Below are positions 15,611 to 24,006 of a DNA stretch of 32,985 nt, in pieces; within the stretch, counting starts at the first letter, position 1; the number at the start of each line of letters is the position of its first letter. The notes beneath the pieces are model-generated. The model was not told where the DNA came from, made no database searches, and was given only the letters and a program-made list of their open reading frames with translations. The translations under genes and the position numbers were made by a program. Source of the stretch: Neobacillus sp. (lineage in GTDB: Bacteria; Bacillota; Bacilli; Bacillales; Cytobacillaceae); the NCBI GenBank assembly GCA_029256785.1, contig JAQSXG010000005.1:1-32985 (forward strand), given 5' to 3'.

Positions 15611-16540
15611 ATGAAAGATAAACCTGATAAGCCTAAAAACAATGAGCATAGACTCGGACAGCACAAAAAGGGCGAGCATAAACTCAATAAGCCTAAAAAG
15701 GAAGAGTATAAACTTGATAAGCCTAAAAAGGACAAGCATAAACAGCCAGGTAATCAAGAATCTATTCAAACTTCATCACAATTCTTATTCAATCAATATA
15801 ATGTTTCTTATACAGTTAATGTAGTGGGTATTTTTTATAATGGTGAAACTATTGAACAAGCTACTAGTAGATTCCAAAGAGATGTTGAGATTGCTAATAA
15901 AATATGGACAATTAACGGGAGAAGTTGTATTAGGTTTGACATAACAAAAGTTATTGCTCCTGGACTACTAGCAAATCCTGATGGGACCCCACGATTTGCT
16001 GAGTCTATAAATCCTTTAGAGTTACAAGCGAATACAGGTATTATTAATCAAATAATAGAGTTTTATAAAAAGGATATTACAAATCCAAACCATACAATAT
16101 TTGTTGTTTATTTCAAAGGAAATGCTTTTGCTAATGGGAGTGTTGGTACTGGGGGCATTCAGGGGAATAGCATTGAATTTGCAAATGGTCATGTACATGG
16201 ACGAGTTATAATGGCTGATCGGTCAATAAAAACGGCAACGAATGATCCAACAAAGCAGTTTAATACGCTTGCACATGAATTTGGACATGTTTTATTCACT
16301 AGATTAGAAGCCGGACAATTTACAATGAATGACCCTTCACCTACAGCCCCTTATGTTAACGCACCGAATAGACCTTTGGATTGGTCTCCTGCGATTCATA
16401 ATAATGATATAAGGAATACGATGTGGCCTGTCGCTTTTGATGTCACTAATACTTCTATTCTTCCTATAATTGACGAGATACAATGTATACAAGCTAGAAA
16501 AAGTCCATTAGTAATGGTACAAAATCTATTTATGCAATAA
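15611..16540 (+). CDS. Zincin-like metalloprotease with Lys-rich repeat head
   Basis: A protein of 309 residues. Residues 1-47 are a low-complexity head of about three copies of an 11-residue unit (HKLNKPKKEEY, YKLDKPKKDKH) with no hydrophobic signal peptide. Residues 60 to the end form a globular domain containing NTLAHEFGHVLF (HEFGH, 222-226), the HExxH zinc site of zincin proteases. A downstream NTMWPV resembles a Met-turn, and His in SPAIHNN or an acidic residue could be the third ligand. The metzincin HExxHxxGxxH extension is absent. AGAAGGGG precedes the ATG. The family is not recognised. A lysine-rich head could bind nucleic acid, teichoic acid or the spore surface, or arise from slippage. 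Confidence 0.72.
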   Translation: MKDKPDKPKNNEHRLGQHKKGEHKLNKPKKEEYKLDKPKKDKHKQPGNQESIQTSSQFLFNQYNVSYTVNVVGIFYNGETIEQATSRFQRDVEIANKIWTINGRSCIRFDITKVIAPGLLANPDGTPRFAESINPLELQANTGIINQIIEFYKKDITNPNHTIFVVYFKGNAFANGSVGTGGIQGNSIEFANGHVHGRVIMADRSIKTATNDPTKQFNTLAHEFGHVLFTRLEAGQFTMNDPSPTAPYVNAPNRPLDWSPAIHNNDIRNTMWPVAFDVTNTSILPIIDEIQCIQARKSPLVMVQNLFMQ

Positions 16541-16549
16541 TCACAGTTT

Positions 16550-16590
16550 AAACCCTTAGTTTACTTCTTTATAAGGACTAAGGGTTTTAC
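16550..16590 (+). terminator. Rho-independent terminator
   Basis: The stem AAACCCTTAGT/ACTAAGGGTTT is followed by TTACTTGTTT. It lies 9 bases after the stop of the HExxH gene. Confidence 0.85.
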
Positions 16591-16715
16591 TTGTTTGGAA
16601 TGTAACAAATTGTACCTGGTTATATTTCACTGTATTTCGTTGTATTCTAACTATATACCATCAATCTTCGGCACATAAAATAAACCATTAATAGAAGGAA
16701 CAATGGGGTGATTAT

Positions 16716-17480
16716 TTGGTGATTTATGAGAGGAAACATGATTGGGTTATGATTCCACAATATCATCATAGCTTGCTTTCAGGAGATATTTCTAAAAATT
16801 GGGGGATGGATGATCTAAAGGAAGACAATCGATGGGATGATGTGACTTTGGCTATCGCTCAACATGACTGTGCATGGATTGATTTAGATGAAATGCCTTT
16901 TTGGAATGACAGAGCCAAGTCTCCTTATTCCTTCATTGATTTTCCGATAAATCTTCGATTGACGTTCTATACAAAAGGAATTGATCAATTGGAAAGGCAG
17001 TCCCCGTATGCTGGATTGCTGTGCAGTATGCACTTTTATTCCTTTTTTATTGAGTCTAAGGAGCAGGCTGCCATTGAATTTGCTAAACAGGAGAAAGCTA
17101 GGCAGAACCGTTTGATAGAGCAATTGAACCTTGTTGAATCCGGTTCGAAAGAACTTTTACAGCTTCATTTTTTGCTGATTCAATTTTGCGATAACCTCTC
17201 TTTATATTTGTGCCTGCAAGAACCTGGTACTCCGAAAGCTGAAGAATTCCCTTGGTTTAAAAATGGATTTCCAGAACTCTTTCCGTTCGCGAATGGACGC
17301 AAAATTATGGCAGAATGGCTGGATTCAAAACGTGTATCCTTGCGCCCCTTTCCTTTAGTCTCTCCGACTGTTGTATCTGTTCGGATAAAGGAAGTACCAA
17401 AGGCAAACATCCAACAATACGGGATTGCCAAAGCCTATAAGGATACAAAATGGACGGAACGAACATTTACGTTGGTCTAA
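16716..17480 (+). CDS. DUF3891 family protein
   Basis: A soluble protein of about 254 residues. It begins VIYERKHDWVMIPQYHHSLL and contains LAIAQHDCAWIDLD, SPYAGLLCSMHFYSFF and SLYLCLQEPG, which fit DUF3891. The paired His/Asp residues (QHD, HHSLLSGD) and all-helical look suggest an HD-like metal site, which is inference. The start is unusual: TTG (16716) directly followed by GTG (16719), with GGGGTG about 7 bases upstream, so either may be used. It is monocistronic, and the spacer downstream carries hexamer repeat tract 1. Confidence 0.82.
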   Translation: MVIYERKHDWVMIPQYHHSLLSGDISKNWGMDDLKEDNRWDDVTLAIAQHDCAWIDLDEMPFWNDRAKSPYSFIDFPINLRLTFYTKGIDQLERQSPYAGLLCSMHFYSFFIESKEQAAIEFAKQEKARQNRLIEQLNLVESGSKELLQLHFLLIQFCDNLSLYLCLQEPGTPKAEEFPWFKNGFPELFPFANGRKIMAEWLDSKRVSLRPFPLVSPTVVSVRIKEVPKANIQQYGIAKAYKDTKWTERTFTLV

Positions 17481-17608
17481 AAATGTAAGCGCTTTATCCA
17501 GCCGCGATAACGGATTATGGAACAAAAGATGAAGTCGCTCTGTGCTTCATCTTCTTTCCTTTTATGCAGATCTATGCGTAGAGTAAGGGATAAGAGGTTT
17601 TTGTTATT
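17481..17608. other. Spacer after DUF3891 with weak hairpin
   Basis: This contains GATGAAG ... CTTCATC (17530-17555 region), a short stem followed by TTCTTTCCTTTT that may terminate the DUF3891 transcript. I see no gene. Confidence 0.45.
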
Positions 17609-17662
17609 GATGTTTATGTATACATCGATGTCGATATCGTCGTTTATATCTATGTTTATATT
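17609..17662. repeat. Degenerate palindromic hexamer tract 1 (9 units)
   Basis: The units in order are GATGTT TATGTA TACATC, GATGTC GATATC GTCGTT, TATATC TATGTT TATATT. Nearly every unit fits KAYRTH (A at position 2, T at position 5), a consensus that is its own reverse complement. Its right flank (CTCTATACTTATTAAAT) resembles the right flank of tract 3. Confidence 0.8.
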
Positions 17663-17669
17663 TCACTAA

Positions 17670-17768
17670 TCTGCTTCTCTATACTTATTAAATGATGCAG
17701 AAGAGGAACTAACCGATGATGAATTTCTACATGATATTCTTCAGCTTAAGGATCTTAAAAAAATATAA
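17670..17768 (+). pseudogene. Possible C-terminal gene fragment
   Basis: A 32-codon open frame without a start reads LLNDAEEELTDDEFLHDILQ then LKDLKKI and a TAA, immediately followed by a good terminator. The acidic, amphipathic composition looks like a real protein end, but no family is recognised and chance is not excluded. Confidence 0.25.
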
Positions 17769-17770
17769 GG

Positions 17771-17810
17771 AAAGAGCCAGAATTCAAAAATTCTGGCTCT
17801 TTCTCTTTTT
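17771..17810 (+). terminator. Rho-independent terminator
   Basis: The stem AAAGAGCCAGAATT/AATTCTGGCTCTTT is followed by CTCTTTTT. It directly abuts the right end of the TnpB element, so the element inserted next to it. Confidence 0.85.
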
Positions 17811-18003
17811 GTCAACAACCCCCCACTTAATGACCTTACGGTCTGTTTGAAGTGGGGGCTTGCGTCTGTCAGAGTTTGACAGTGCTTCTACCCTCATAGA
17901 GAGCAACTACGCTTGTTCCTACCCAGTAGTACGAACGAGCAATGCTCTCCTACCTTAGTGTGGTGGAACATAAGGACGGTTGACTTCGCCCCTACCGCAA
18001 GAG
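17811..18003 (-). ncRNA. Probable omega (right-end) guide RNA of TnpB
   Basis: The 190 bases between the tnpB stop and the right end are non-coding and highly structured. They contain GAGAGCATTGCTCGTTCGTA ... AACAAGCG.AGTTGCTCTC, GTCAAACTCTGAC, and the terminal CCCCCACTT/AAGTGGGGG hairpin. In TnpB systems this region is the scaffold of the guide RNA, with the guide taken from the host DNA just beyond the right end. The guide here would come from the bases below 17811 on the minus strand. The call rests on position and structure. Confidence 0.6.
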
Positions 18004-19119
18004 TTATACTTCTGTGGTAACTACACCAATATGTTCAGTTCCTTTACGGTGTAGATTCATAGCACCAATACGGTCATCATTTGATTGGTATTGGCAATTT
18101 TTGCACTTAAAAGTGTGTAGCTTTTTATTACGATTTGCTTTTTCAATATGTCCACATTTGGGGCAAGTTTGAGAAGTATATTTTGGGTCTACCACAATCA
18201 CCTTCTGTCCGTTCAATTCAGCTTTATACTCAAGCATTTGACGGAATTGGTAGAAAGCCCAAGACACAGAAACATAGCGGTTTTTTACTCGTACTTTTTC
18301 AGTGGCAGTGCGAACACCTGTCAAATCTTCCAAAACAAACATAGTACCTCTAGGGTATTTATCAACGAGTGCCTTTGTAATTTGATGGTTTACATCAGTT
18401 ACATAACCGTTTTCTCTTGAACCAATTTGTTTTAGTTTCTTACGAGCAGATGGTGTTTGTCGCATTTGGAGTTGTTTGCGAGTAGCTTTAAACTTACCAC
18501 GCTTATGCTTGACAATGTTGCCATTATAGAAAGTGGTTTTACCTTGACTATCATAAGTAGTAGCAAGAAAGTTAATTCCTAAGTCAATACCGACAATACT
18601 ATTTACATCTGCTAGGCCTAATACTTGGTACTCTTTTGTCATCGGGATATGCAAGAACCACTTCTTGTATTTATGCACTAATTTAGCAGTGCCAAATTTC
18701 CAAGTACCATTGAAGTATTTCTTCATAGCCTTACGCTCATAATTTAGCTTTAGACGACCATCCAGTGTATTTACGCTAAATTGATTTTTAGTTAGTGAGT
18801 AATCACGATTCCATACAAGGTCATATTCAGGAAGTTTAAATTCAATCAAAGACCATTCATGTCCATTCGATTTAGCTGACTTGTAACGAGCGATTACGGT
18901 TTTCATCACAGATTGAGCCATTTGACTTTTTAGTCCAAATTGATTTCGCAAATCAGAATAATACAAGTTATTAAGACTTGTTTGGTTTAGGTTTTTTGTT
19001 TCAAATATGTGTTTCGATAACCAATTACAAGCTTTGCGATAAGCACTAGTCGTTATCCTTAAACTTTGAGCTTGATTATCGGAAACATAGATTTGTATTT
19101 TTGCAGTAATGGTAGACAT
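18004..19119 (-). CDS. tnpB: TnpB RNA-guided DNA endonuclease
   Basis: A protein of 371 residues, the usual TnpB size. The RuvC-like residues are all present: Asp179 in GIDLGINFLATT, Glu264 in FVLEDLTGVR, and Asp349 in NDDRIGAMNL. The zinc finger is complete (C319-P-K-C322 and C339-K-N-C342). The protein should be catalytically competent, cutting DNA at sites that match its guide RNA and so keeping the element in the population. I choose the ATG at 19119 (MSTITAKIQIYV) over an ATG at 19143, which lies within the GGAGGTGG region that acts as RBS. No tnpA accompanies it. The right-end RNA is at 17811-18003. Confidence 0.93.
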   Translation of the reverse strand: MSTITAKIQIYVSDNQAQSLRITTSAYRKACNWLSKHIFETKNLNQTSLNNLYYSDLRNQFGLKSQMAQSVMKTVIARYKSAKSNGHEWSLIEFKLPEYDLVWNRDYSLTKNQFSVNTLDGRLKLNYERKAMKKYFNGTWKFGTAKLVHKYKKWFLHIPMTKEYQVLGLADVNSIVGIDLGINFLATTYDSQGKTTFYNGNIVKHKRGKFKATRKQLQMRQTPSARKKLKQIGSRENGYVTDVNHQITKALVDKYPRGTMFVLEDLTGVRTATEKVRVKNRYVSVSWAFYQFRQMLEYKAELNGQKVIVVDPKYTSQTCPKCGHIEKANRNKKLHTFKCKNCQYQSNDDRIGAMNLHRKGTEHIGVVTTEV

Positions 19120-19336
19120 TATTTTCACACCACCTCCCACCAACCGAATTATACCAATTTTTTAGTGGAAGTAAATAACTTAAACAGAGGAAGGAGGAGG
19201 CAAGGCGGAAGTTTCAGATACTTGATATGGCACAAAACCTTACGATTTTCACCGTACCATACCGTATCTGACGGCAATTCCTCCCCCACTTATCCGTTGG
19301 GCTAACGCCCTTCACACGATTGAAGTAGGGGTATCC

Positions 19337-19692
19337 TTGCCGATTTTAGATGAAAATTTCCTTTCCAAAACAGTTCTCTCTCCTCAGTACATACTATCTA
19401 AGTTAAAGGGACCTTTTCTATAGTAAGATAATGATTGATGGGCTGATCATTTTTTACTGTTCAGTCTATTGTTTTCAATAAGGTACCTTATTGATTTTCA
19501 AGGCTTCCAAGCATGGAGAATACACTTATCACAATTGTTCAAATGCTATGTTTACTCCCCTAGTGGCCTCTCATCCTTTGAATTGTTTCCGTTTTTGGCA
19601 GGGAGGGGTATGATAAAGATATACAAAGTCGTGCTTCATTCATCCTTTTTGGTGGAGATCTATTTGAGGTTCAGTTCTGTGGAGGTGATATC
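19337..19692. other. Upstream region of the polymerase gene
   Basis: About 350 bases without a supported gene. It presumably holds the uvrX promoter. I looked for the Bacillus LexA box (GAACnnnnGTTC) and did not see a convincing one. Confidence 0.45.
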
Positions 19693-21021
19693 TTGACTCA
19701 ACAATTTCATCCCCGAAATGGCCGGGTAGTAGCACACGTCGATTGTAACTCTTATTTTGCGGCGGTTGAGATCGCGAATGATTCTAGTCTTGAAGGTAAA
19801 CCTGTTGTCGTTGCAGGAAATCTAAAGAGAAATGGAATCATTATAGCAGCTAGCTATAAAGCAAGAGAGTATGGGATATACACGACTCAGTTATTGTCAC
19901 AGGCAAAGAAGCTTTGTACGGATTTGGTCGTAAAAGCTCCTAACTTTGATTTATACAGAGAAACTTCTGCTAAAATCTTTGATTTTCTTTCTACCATAAC
20001 AGAAGAAATTGAGATAGCCAGTATTGATGAATCTTATCTAGATTTAACTGAACTAGCCAAACGAGGAATGAATCCTATAGAAATTGCGAAAAAGGGCCAA
20101 CTGGATATCCTTGAAATGTTTGGAATACCGACTAGCTGGGGAATCGGTCCAAATAAGGTTTTGGCAAAACACGCTAGCGATTGGAAGAAGCCCAATGGTT
20201 TGACGATTATCAGGCGTCGGGATGTACCACATATGCTTTGGCCAAAGCCCGTTAGTGAACTTCATGGCTGTGGGGAAAAAACGGCTGAAAAACTTAGTAG
20301 TATTGGCGTAAAAACCATTGAAGATTTAGCGGAAATAGAAGAGGGGATAGTTCGGAGGCTCCTCGGAAAAAACGGAGTTATGCTTAAAAATTGGGCAAAT
20401 GGGATTGACAATCGTCCAGTCGATAAGGAAAAGGCCCTCTCGATTACTACGGTTGGAAATTCAACGACCCTCCAAGTTAATACAGCTGAAGAACGTGTTC
20501 TTTTGGAAACCTTTAAAAGTTTGGCTCAATCAGTGAGCCTAAGAATGAAGGCTAAAAAAGTAGTCACGTACACGGTTCAAATCACCATTCGTTACTCTGA
20601 CTTTAAAACTATTACAAGGAGTAGGACATTGATTAATCCTGTAGTGGAAGCTCGAGAATTATTTCAATGCGCTATGCAATTGTTCCATAAACATTGGAGT
20701 GGTGATAGCGTTAGATTATTGGGGATTTCAGCTCAAAACGTTGTAGAAGAAAGGGAAGCAGTCAAGCAGCTTGATTTGTTTGATTTTGAAGCCGACGCGA
20801 AAGAAGTTGAAAAGAAGGAGCCACTTCTTCAGGTTGTGGGACAGTTGAAGATGAAATTTGGAACGTCTATTATTCAAACCGGCGCTGATTTAGTTCAAAA
20901 ACAAGCAAAAACAGCTGGTGATACATTCAAATGGAGGTATGGCCAGCAAATTGAAAAAAACACGATAAGTAAAGATTTTAACCTGAAAAGTCGGATTCCA
21001 AGTGAACTGCCCCCCAATTGA
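19693..21021 (+). CDS. uvrX: Y-family DNA polymerase, UvrX / Pol IV-like
   Basis: A translesion polymerase of 442 residues. HVDCNSYFAAVEIAND gives the first catalytic Asp, and IASIDESYLDLT the Asp-Glu pair. A helix-hairpin-helix region follows (ELHGCGEKTAEKLSSIGVKT), then the little-finger domain. The sequence QLDLFDF near residue 360 is a textbook beta-clamp binding motif. The start is TTG at 19693 with GGAGGTGAT 5 bases upstream. UvrX-type polymerases are typical of Bacillus prophages and plasmids and promote SOS mutagenesis. The usual YolD-like partner is not found beside it. The 3' end lies in a strong hairpin that includes the stop codon. Confidence 0.92.
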   Translation: MTQQFHPRNGRVVAHVDCNSYFAAVEIANDSSLEGKPVVVAGNLKRNGIIIAASYKAREYGIYTTQLLSQAKKLCTDLVVKAPNFDLYRETSAKIFDFLSTITEEIEIASIDESYLDLTELAKRGMNPIEIAKKGQLDILEMFGIPTSWGIGPNKVLAKHASDWKKPNGLTIIRRRDVPHMLWPKPVSELHGCGEKTAEKLSSIGVKTIEDLAEIEEGIVRRLLGKNGVMLKNWANGIDNRPVDKEKALSITTVGNSTTLQVNTAEERVLLETFKSLAQSVSLRMKAKKVVTYTVQITIRYSDFKTITRSRTLINPVVEARELFQCAMQLFHKHWSGDSVRLLGISAQNVVEEREAVKQLDLFDFEADAKEVEKKEPLLQVVGQLKMKFGTSIIQTGADLVQKQAKTAGDTFKWRYGQQIEKNTISKDFNLKSRIPSELPPN

Positions 21022-21051
21022 TAGTTGTGTCTAACAATTGGGGGACGGTTC
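21004..21051. terminator. Hairpin over the uvrX stop codon
   Basis: CCCCCAATTG (21011-21020) pairs perfectly with CAATTGGGGG (21035-21044), and the flanking GAAC/GTTC extends the stem. There is no T-run, so it may act as an mRNA 3' stabiliser or a repeat rather than a classic terminator. Confidence 0.55.
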
Positions 21052-21133
21052 ATTATAAGGGATTCGACTTCTTTAATAGTAAATCTAATTGCCTTCCCCT
21101 CCGGTTATAAAATCACTTTTATAAAACTACATT

Positions 21134-21205
21134 GATGTTCATATCGATATCGATGTCTACATGGATGTTCATATCGATATTTCCATCGATATTGATACCG
21201 GTATT
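21134..21205. repeat. Degenerate palindromic hexamer tract 2 (12 units)
   Basis: The units include GATGTT CATATC GATATC, GATGTC TACATG GATGTT, CATATC GATATT TCCATC and GATATT GATACC GGTATT. Its left flank (CCCCTCCGGTTATAAAATC, then TTTTATAAAACT) matches the left flank of tract 4 (CCCCTCCGTTTATAGAAAA, then TTTATTAAACT), so a longer element is shared. Confidence 0.8.
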
Positions 21206-21343
21206 TAAGTAATCTTATGGTACAGCAACGATTACAGGCACCACTATTCTAAAGGTTTTTTAATCCCTTTAATGAGATTAAATCCTCTTTAAGGAATGTT
21301 AAACCTGCTATTGTGAGTGCGGGTTCGGGTCTCATCAATTGAA

Positions 21344-21892
21344 TCATTGCCCTCTGTACATTAAATGAATTTGATTTGCTATATAATCTGAACTAAAATG
21401 AAGCCCCTTTTTTATCCACCACATGATGATGCCTACCACTGAGGCTGTTTTAATTTCGACCGCAACATAATCCGCAGGTAAATCCTTCTTAGTATTCTGC
21501 CTTCTTGTTTCAACTAATTGCTTTAATAATAAAAACAATTGCTCCTCAAATTGATTCATTTTAAATAAAGTAAGTAAATAATTTCGATGGATATATAAAT
21601 AATCGAGTACTTGTGTTAGCTTTTGTTTTTCTGGTAAATCTTTTGCGTGTATTAAATCAACCATTTTATCAGAAAGCCCCTGTAAAATCTCATTAGTGAT
21701 TTGCGCTAGTAAATCTTCAATATCTTGATAATGTAAGTAAAATGTTGTTCGATTTAATCCTGCTTTAGCTGCGACTTTCTGAACCGTTAAATTAGACATA
21801 GTGGGGTCCTCTGAAAGGAGCGAAAAGACGGCATTTTTGAACATTTCTCTTGAACGAAGTGTACGAGGATCTTCTTTTTTAGGTGTAGACAT
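21344..21892 (-). CDS. TetR-family transcriptional repressor
   Basis: A protein of 182 residues. The N-terminal TetR HTH is clear (SNLTVQKVAAKAGLNRTTFY then LHYQDIEDLL, about residues 33-63), followed by a helical ligand domain with a TetR_C-type end (VGIIMWWIKKGLHFSSDYIA). AAAGGAGGG lies 5 bases before the ATG. It is divergent from the MFS exporter gene at 22066, with a palindrome in the exporter promoter, so it most likely represses the exporter until a drug or toxic metabolite binds. Confidence 0.9.
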   Translation of the reverse strand: MSTPKKEDPRTLRSREMFKNAVFSLLSEDPTMSNLTVQKVAAKAGLNRTTFYLHYQDIEDLLAQITNEILQGLSDKMVDLIHAKDLPEKQKLTQVLDYLYIHRNYLLTLFKMNQFEEQLFLLLKQLVETRRQNTKKDLPADYVAVEIKTASVVGIIMWWIKKGLHFSSDYIANQIHLMYRGQ

Positions 21893-22010
21893 TTCAACCC
21901 TCCTTTATAGATTTTTCTTTGACTTTCACAACACGATATATTTTCTATGTCGATTAGTGAACATTTTCAAAAAAACTGTTCATGGTCAAATAATATACAT
22001 TTTGTTACTA

Positions 22011-22038
22011 TTGATTTTATCGACACAGTGTTGATAAT
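22011..22038 (+). promoter_or_regulatory. Exporter promoter with embedded TetR operator
   Basis: TTGATT (22011-22016) and GATAAT (22033-22038) are spaced by 16 bases. The spacer is filled by a palindrome with arms TTATCGACAC and GTGTTGATAA around one central base (one mismatch). A repressor bound there would block RNA polymerase. A second, looser repeat GAACA ... TGTTC lies at 21959-21981, nearer to tetR, and may serve autoregulation. Confidence 0.65.
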
Positions 22039-22065
22039 GCAAGTCTAGAATAGAGGTGGTTATGA

Positions 22066-23526
22066 ATGACGAACGAATTAACAGATAGCAATAAAAAAAT
22101 CTTATTAATTGTCCTGATTGCTGGCTGCTTTTTATCAACATTAAATCAGACGTTATTAAATGTTGCATTGAGTAATTTAATGGAGGTATTTGATGTTACG
22201 CCCGCAACTGTACAATGGTTATCAACAGGCTTTATGCTCGTAAACGGTGTTTTAGTGCCAATCACGGCGTTTTTAATGAAGCGTTTTACAACAAGGCAGC
22301 TGTTTATTAGCTCGATGTTCTTTTTGTTCATCGGTTCTGTACTTTGTGCCTGTGCCATGAATTTTGGCGTTCTGTTAACAGGAAGAATGATTCAAGCCAT
22401 TGGGGCAGGAATTATTATGCCACTGATGATGACCGTTATTTTATATTTATATCCTAGTGAAAAGCGTGGAAGTATTATGGGTACGATCGGCTTTGCCATC
22501 ATTTTTGCACCGGCCATCGCTCCAACTTTATCCGGCTTTATCATTGAATATGTATCATGGAGATGGCTGTTTATTGGATTAGTTCCATTTGTATTAATCG
22601 TTATTATTCTTACGTTTAAATATTTAATGAATGTTGCAGACACAATAAAAGCAAAATTAGATATCGTTAGCGTCATTATATCAACGATTGGATTTGGTTC
22701 TATTTTATTTGGATTTAGTAGTGCAGGAAGCAAGGGATGGGATCATCCGGTTGTTATTACAACCATTGTCATTGGAATAATCGTGACAACTCTATTCTGT
22801 TTACGTCAAATAAAGTCTAACGATCCATTATTAAATTTATCTGTATTTAAGTATAAAGTTTTTACTCTTACATCCGTTATTAACGTACTCATTACAATCA
22901 TTATGTATGCGGATCTAATTCTTTTACCCATTTACTTGCAAAATGGAAGAGGTGTTACCGCATTTGAAGCAGGTCTGCTTTTATTACCAGGGGCTGTGAT
23001 TAATGCTTTCTTATCACCTATCACAGGTAAAATGTATGATAAATACGGGGCGAAACCAATCTTTATTACAGGTTTAGTATTTATCTTTATTTCGATGTGG
23101 GCTGTAATTGATTTGACCGAATCCACGACTTATATGTATTTAATGGTTCGTACCATTCTTTTACGAATTGGATTAAGCTTCATTTCGATGCCTTTAAATG
23201 CAGCCGGATTGAATGCTTTACCAAGAGAATTGGGTTCACATGGTTCAGCAGTAAATAATACTATTCGCCAATTAGCAGGTGCTATTGGAACGGCAGTTGT
23301 CATCACGGTTTATACCATTCAATCCACTTCACATGCTTCTGAGTTATCTATGGAGAATGGCAATATTTCAGCTATGCAACTAGCTAAATTAGCTTCTATC
23401 TTTGGCTCAAGCGATGCCTATGTGTTTATGTTAGTTTTATCTTTTGTGGCATTCATTTTTGTATGTATGATGCCTAAAAAGGCCGCAATTCCAAAAAGTG
23501 AATCACAAAAGGAAAAGTATAGTTGA
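22066..23526 (+). CDS. MFS multidrug exporter, DHA2 (EmrB/QacA) family
   Basis: An integral membrane protein of 486 residues with about 14 hydrophobic segments. Family signatures are LNQTLLNVALSNLMEVFDVT near the N-terminus (helix 1), the motif-A-like MKRFTTRQLF, the motif-C-like GRMIQAIGAGIIMPLMMTVI, and a late SHGSAVNNTIRQLAGAIGTA. These proton antiporters export lipophilic drugs, dyes or metabolites. AGAGGTGG precedes the ATG. It is divergent from and probably repressed by the TetR protein. A 22-bp-stem terminator overlaps its stop codon. Confidence 0.92.
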   Translation: MTNELTDSNKKILLIVLIAGCFLSTLNQTLLNVALSNLMEVFDVTPATVQWLSTGFMLVNGVLVPITAFLMKRFTTRQLFISSMFFLFIGSVLCACAMNFGVLLTGRMIQAIGAGIIMPLMMTVILYLYPSEKRGSIMGTIGFAIIFAPAIAPTLSGFIIEYVSWRWLFIGLVPFVLIVIILTFKYLMNVADTIKAKLDIVSVIISTIGFGSILFGFSSAGSKGWDHPVVITTIVIGIIVTTLFCLRQIKSNDPLLNLSVFKYKVFTLTSVINVLITIIMYADLILLPIYLQNGRGVTAFEAGLLLLPGAVINAFLSPITGKMYDKYGAKPIFITGLVFIFISMWAVIDLTESTTYMYLMVRTILLRIGLSFISMPLNAAGLNALPRELGSHGSAVNNTIRQLAGAIGTAVVITVYTIQSTSHASELSMENGNISAMQLAKLASIFGSSDAYVFMLVLSFVAFIFVCMMPKKAAIPKSESQKEKYS

Positions 23527-23552
23527 GATATCTCAGCTATGCTTTTCCTTTT
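23507..23552. terminator. Long perfect-stem terminator over the exporter stop
   Basis: The left arm 23507-23528 and right arm 23531-23552 (TCTCAGCTATGCTTTTCCTTTT split as TCTCAGCTATGC and TTTTCCTTTT) pair over 22 bp with two G-U pairs and a 2-base centre. The sequence has an A-rich left and T-rich right side, so it may work for both the exporter and the convergent SMR-like gene. Confidence 0.8.
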
Positions 23553-23634
23553 GTTGAAAAAGAATAAAGCCTTTATCTTTCTTAACCGAACCTTGTACGG
23601 ATTCCTGATATGCGTATGTTTAAAATGAAACATA

Positions 23635-23976
23635 TTATTTATTTAAAAGGACGGCACCTATAGCAATCAGGAAAATACCAATAATGGAATAGACTGAAAT
23701 TTTCTGTTGTAAAACTAAAATAGATAAAATCGTAACAAGAATGGCATTGACCCCAGTTTGAATACCGCCAAGCATGACCGTATTTCTAAATATTTTGCTG
23801 CCTTGAATGAAACCCCAGGCTAATACAATGTTTCCTATAAAAGAAAGAGGAAGAAAATATAGATTAAATTTGATGCTATCTTTTAAAGTTGGTTGAAAAA
23901 AATAGGCAGATAAAATGGGTAACAAGGAAAAAATACTAGCACCAATGATAATGGATCCAATTATAAGAAATTTCAA
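23635..23976 (-). CDS. Small four-helix membrane protein, SMR/EamA-like
   Basis: A protein of 113 residues with four hydrophobic segments: about 3-25, 36-60, 67-92 and 94-111, the layout of small multidrug resistance (SMR) or half-EamA transporters. It lacks the conserved early Glu (Glu14 of EmrE) in helix 1, which is uncharged here, so it may be a partner subunit or a diverged or truncated EamA half. The start is TTG 23976, with AAGAGGTG 5 bases upstream. The tnpB-less IS605-like element begins about 30 bases upstream, so it may have lost its original promoter or N-terminal half to that insertion. Confidence 0.65.
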   Translation of the reverse strand: MKFLIIGSIIIGASIFSLLPILSAYFFQPTLKDSIKFNLYFLPLSFIGNIVLAWGFIQGSKIFRNTVMLGGIQTGVNAILVTILSILVLQQKISVYSIIGIFLIAIGAVLLNK

Positions 23977-24006
23977 CTGAACACCTCTTTTAATGGTAAT
24001 ACTTTA

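Larger units (their letters stand above)
17811..19336 (-). mobile_element. IS200/IS605-like element with tnpB only
   Basis: Both ends carry subterminal hairpins rather than simple inverted repeats. The right end on the minus strand is CCCCCACTTCAAAC ... TTAAGTGGGGGG followed by TTGTTGAC. The left end holds CCCCCACTTATCCG ... GGGC/GCCC ... GAAGTAGGGG near 19275-19335 and a second long hairpin around GTTTCAGATAC/GTATCTGACGG. One gene, tnpB, lies inside, and there is no Y1 transposase TnpA, so it depends on a TnpA elsewhere. The exact ends are estimates; the left end is the less certain one. Confidence 0.78.

Noticed and set aside
17609-17662. Coding sequence for an Asp/Val/Tyr/Ile repeat protein
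   Set aside because: The tract is open in frame but has no start, RBS or adjoining coding sequence, and the other three tracts do not sit in common ORFs.
19337-19692. LexA/SOS box upstream of uvrX
   Set aside because: No GAACnnnnGTTC-like site was seen in this region.
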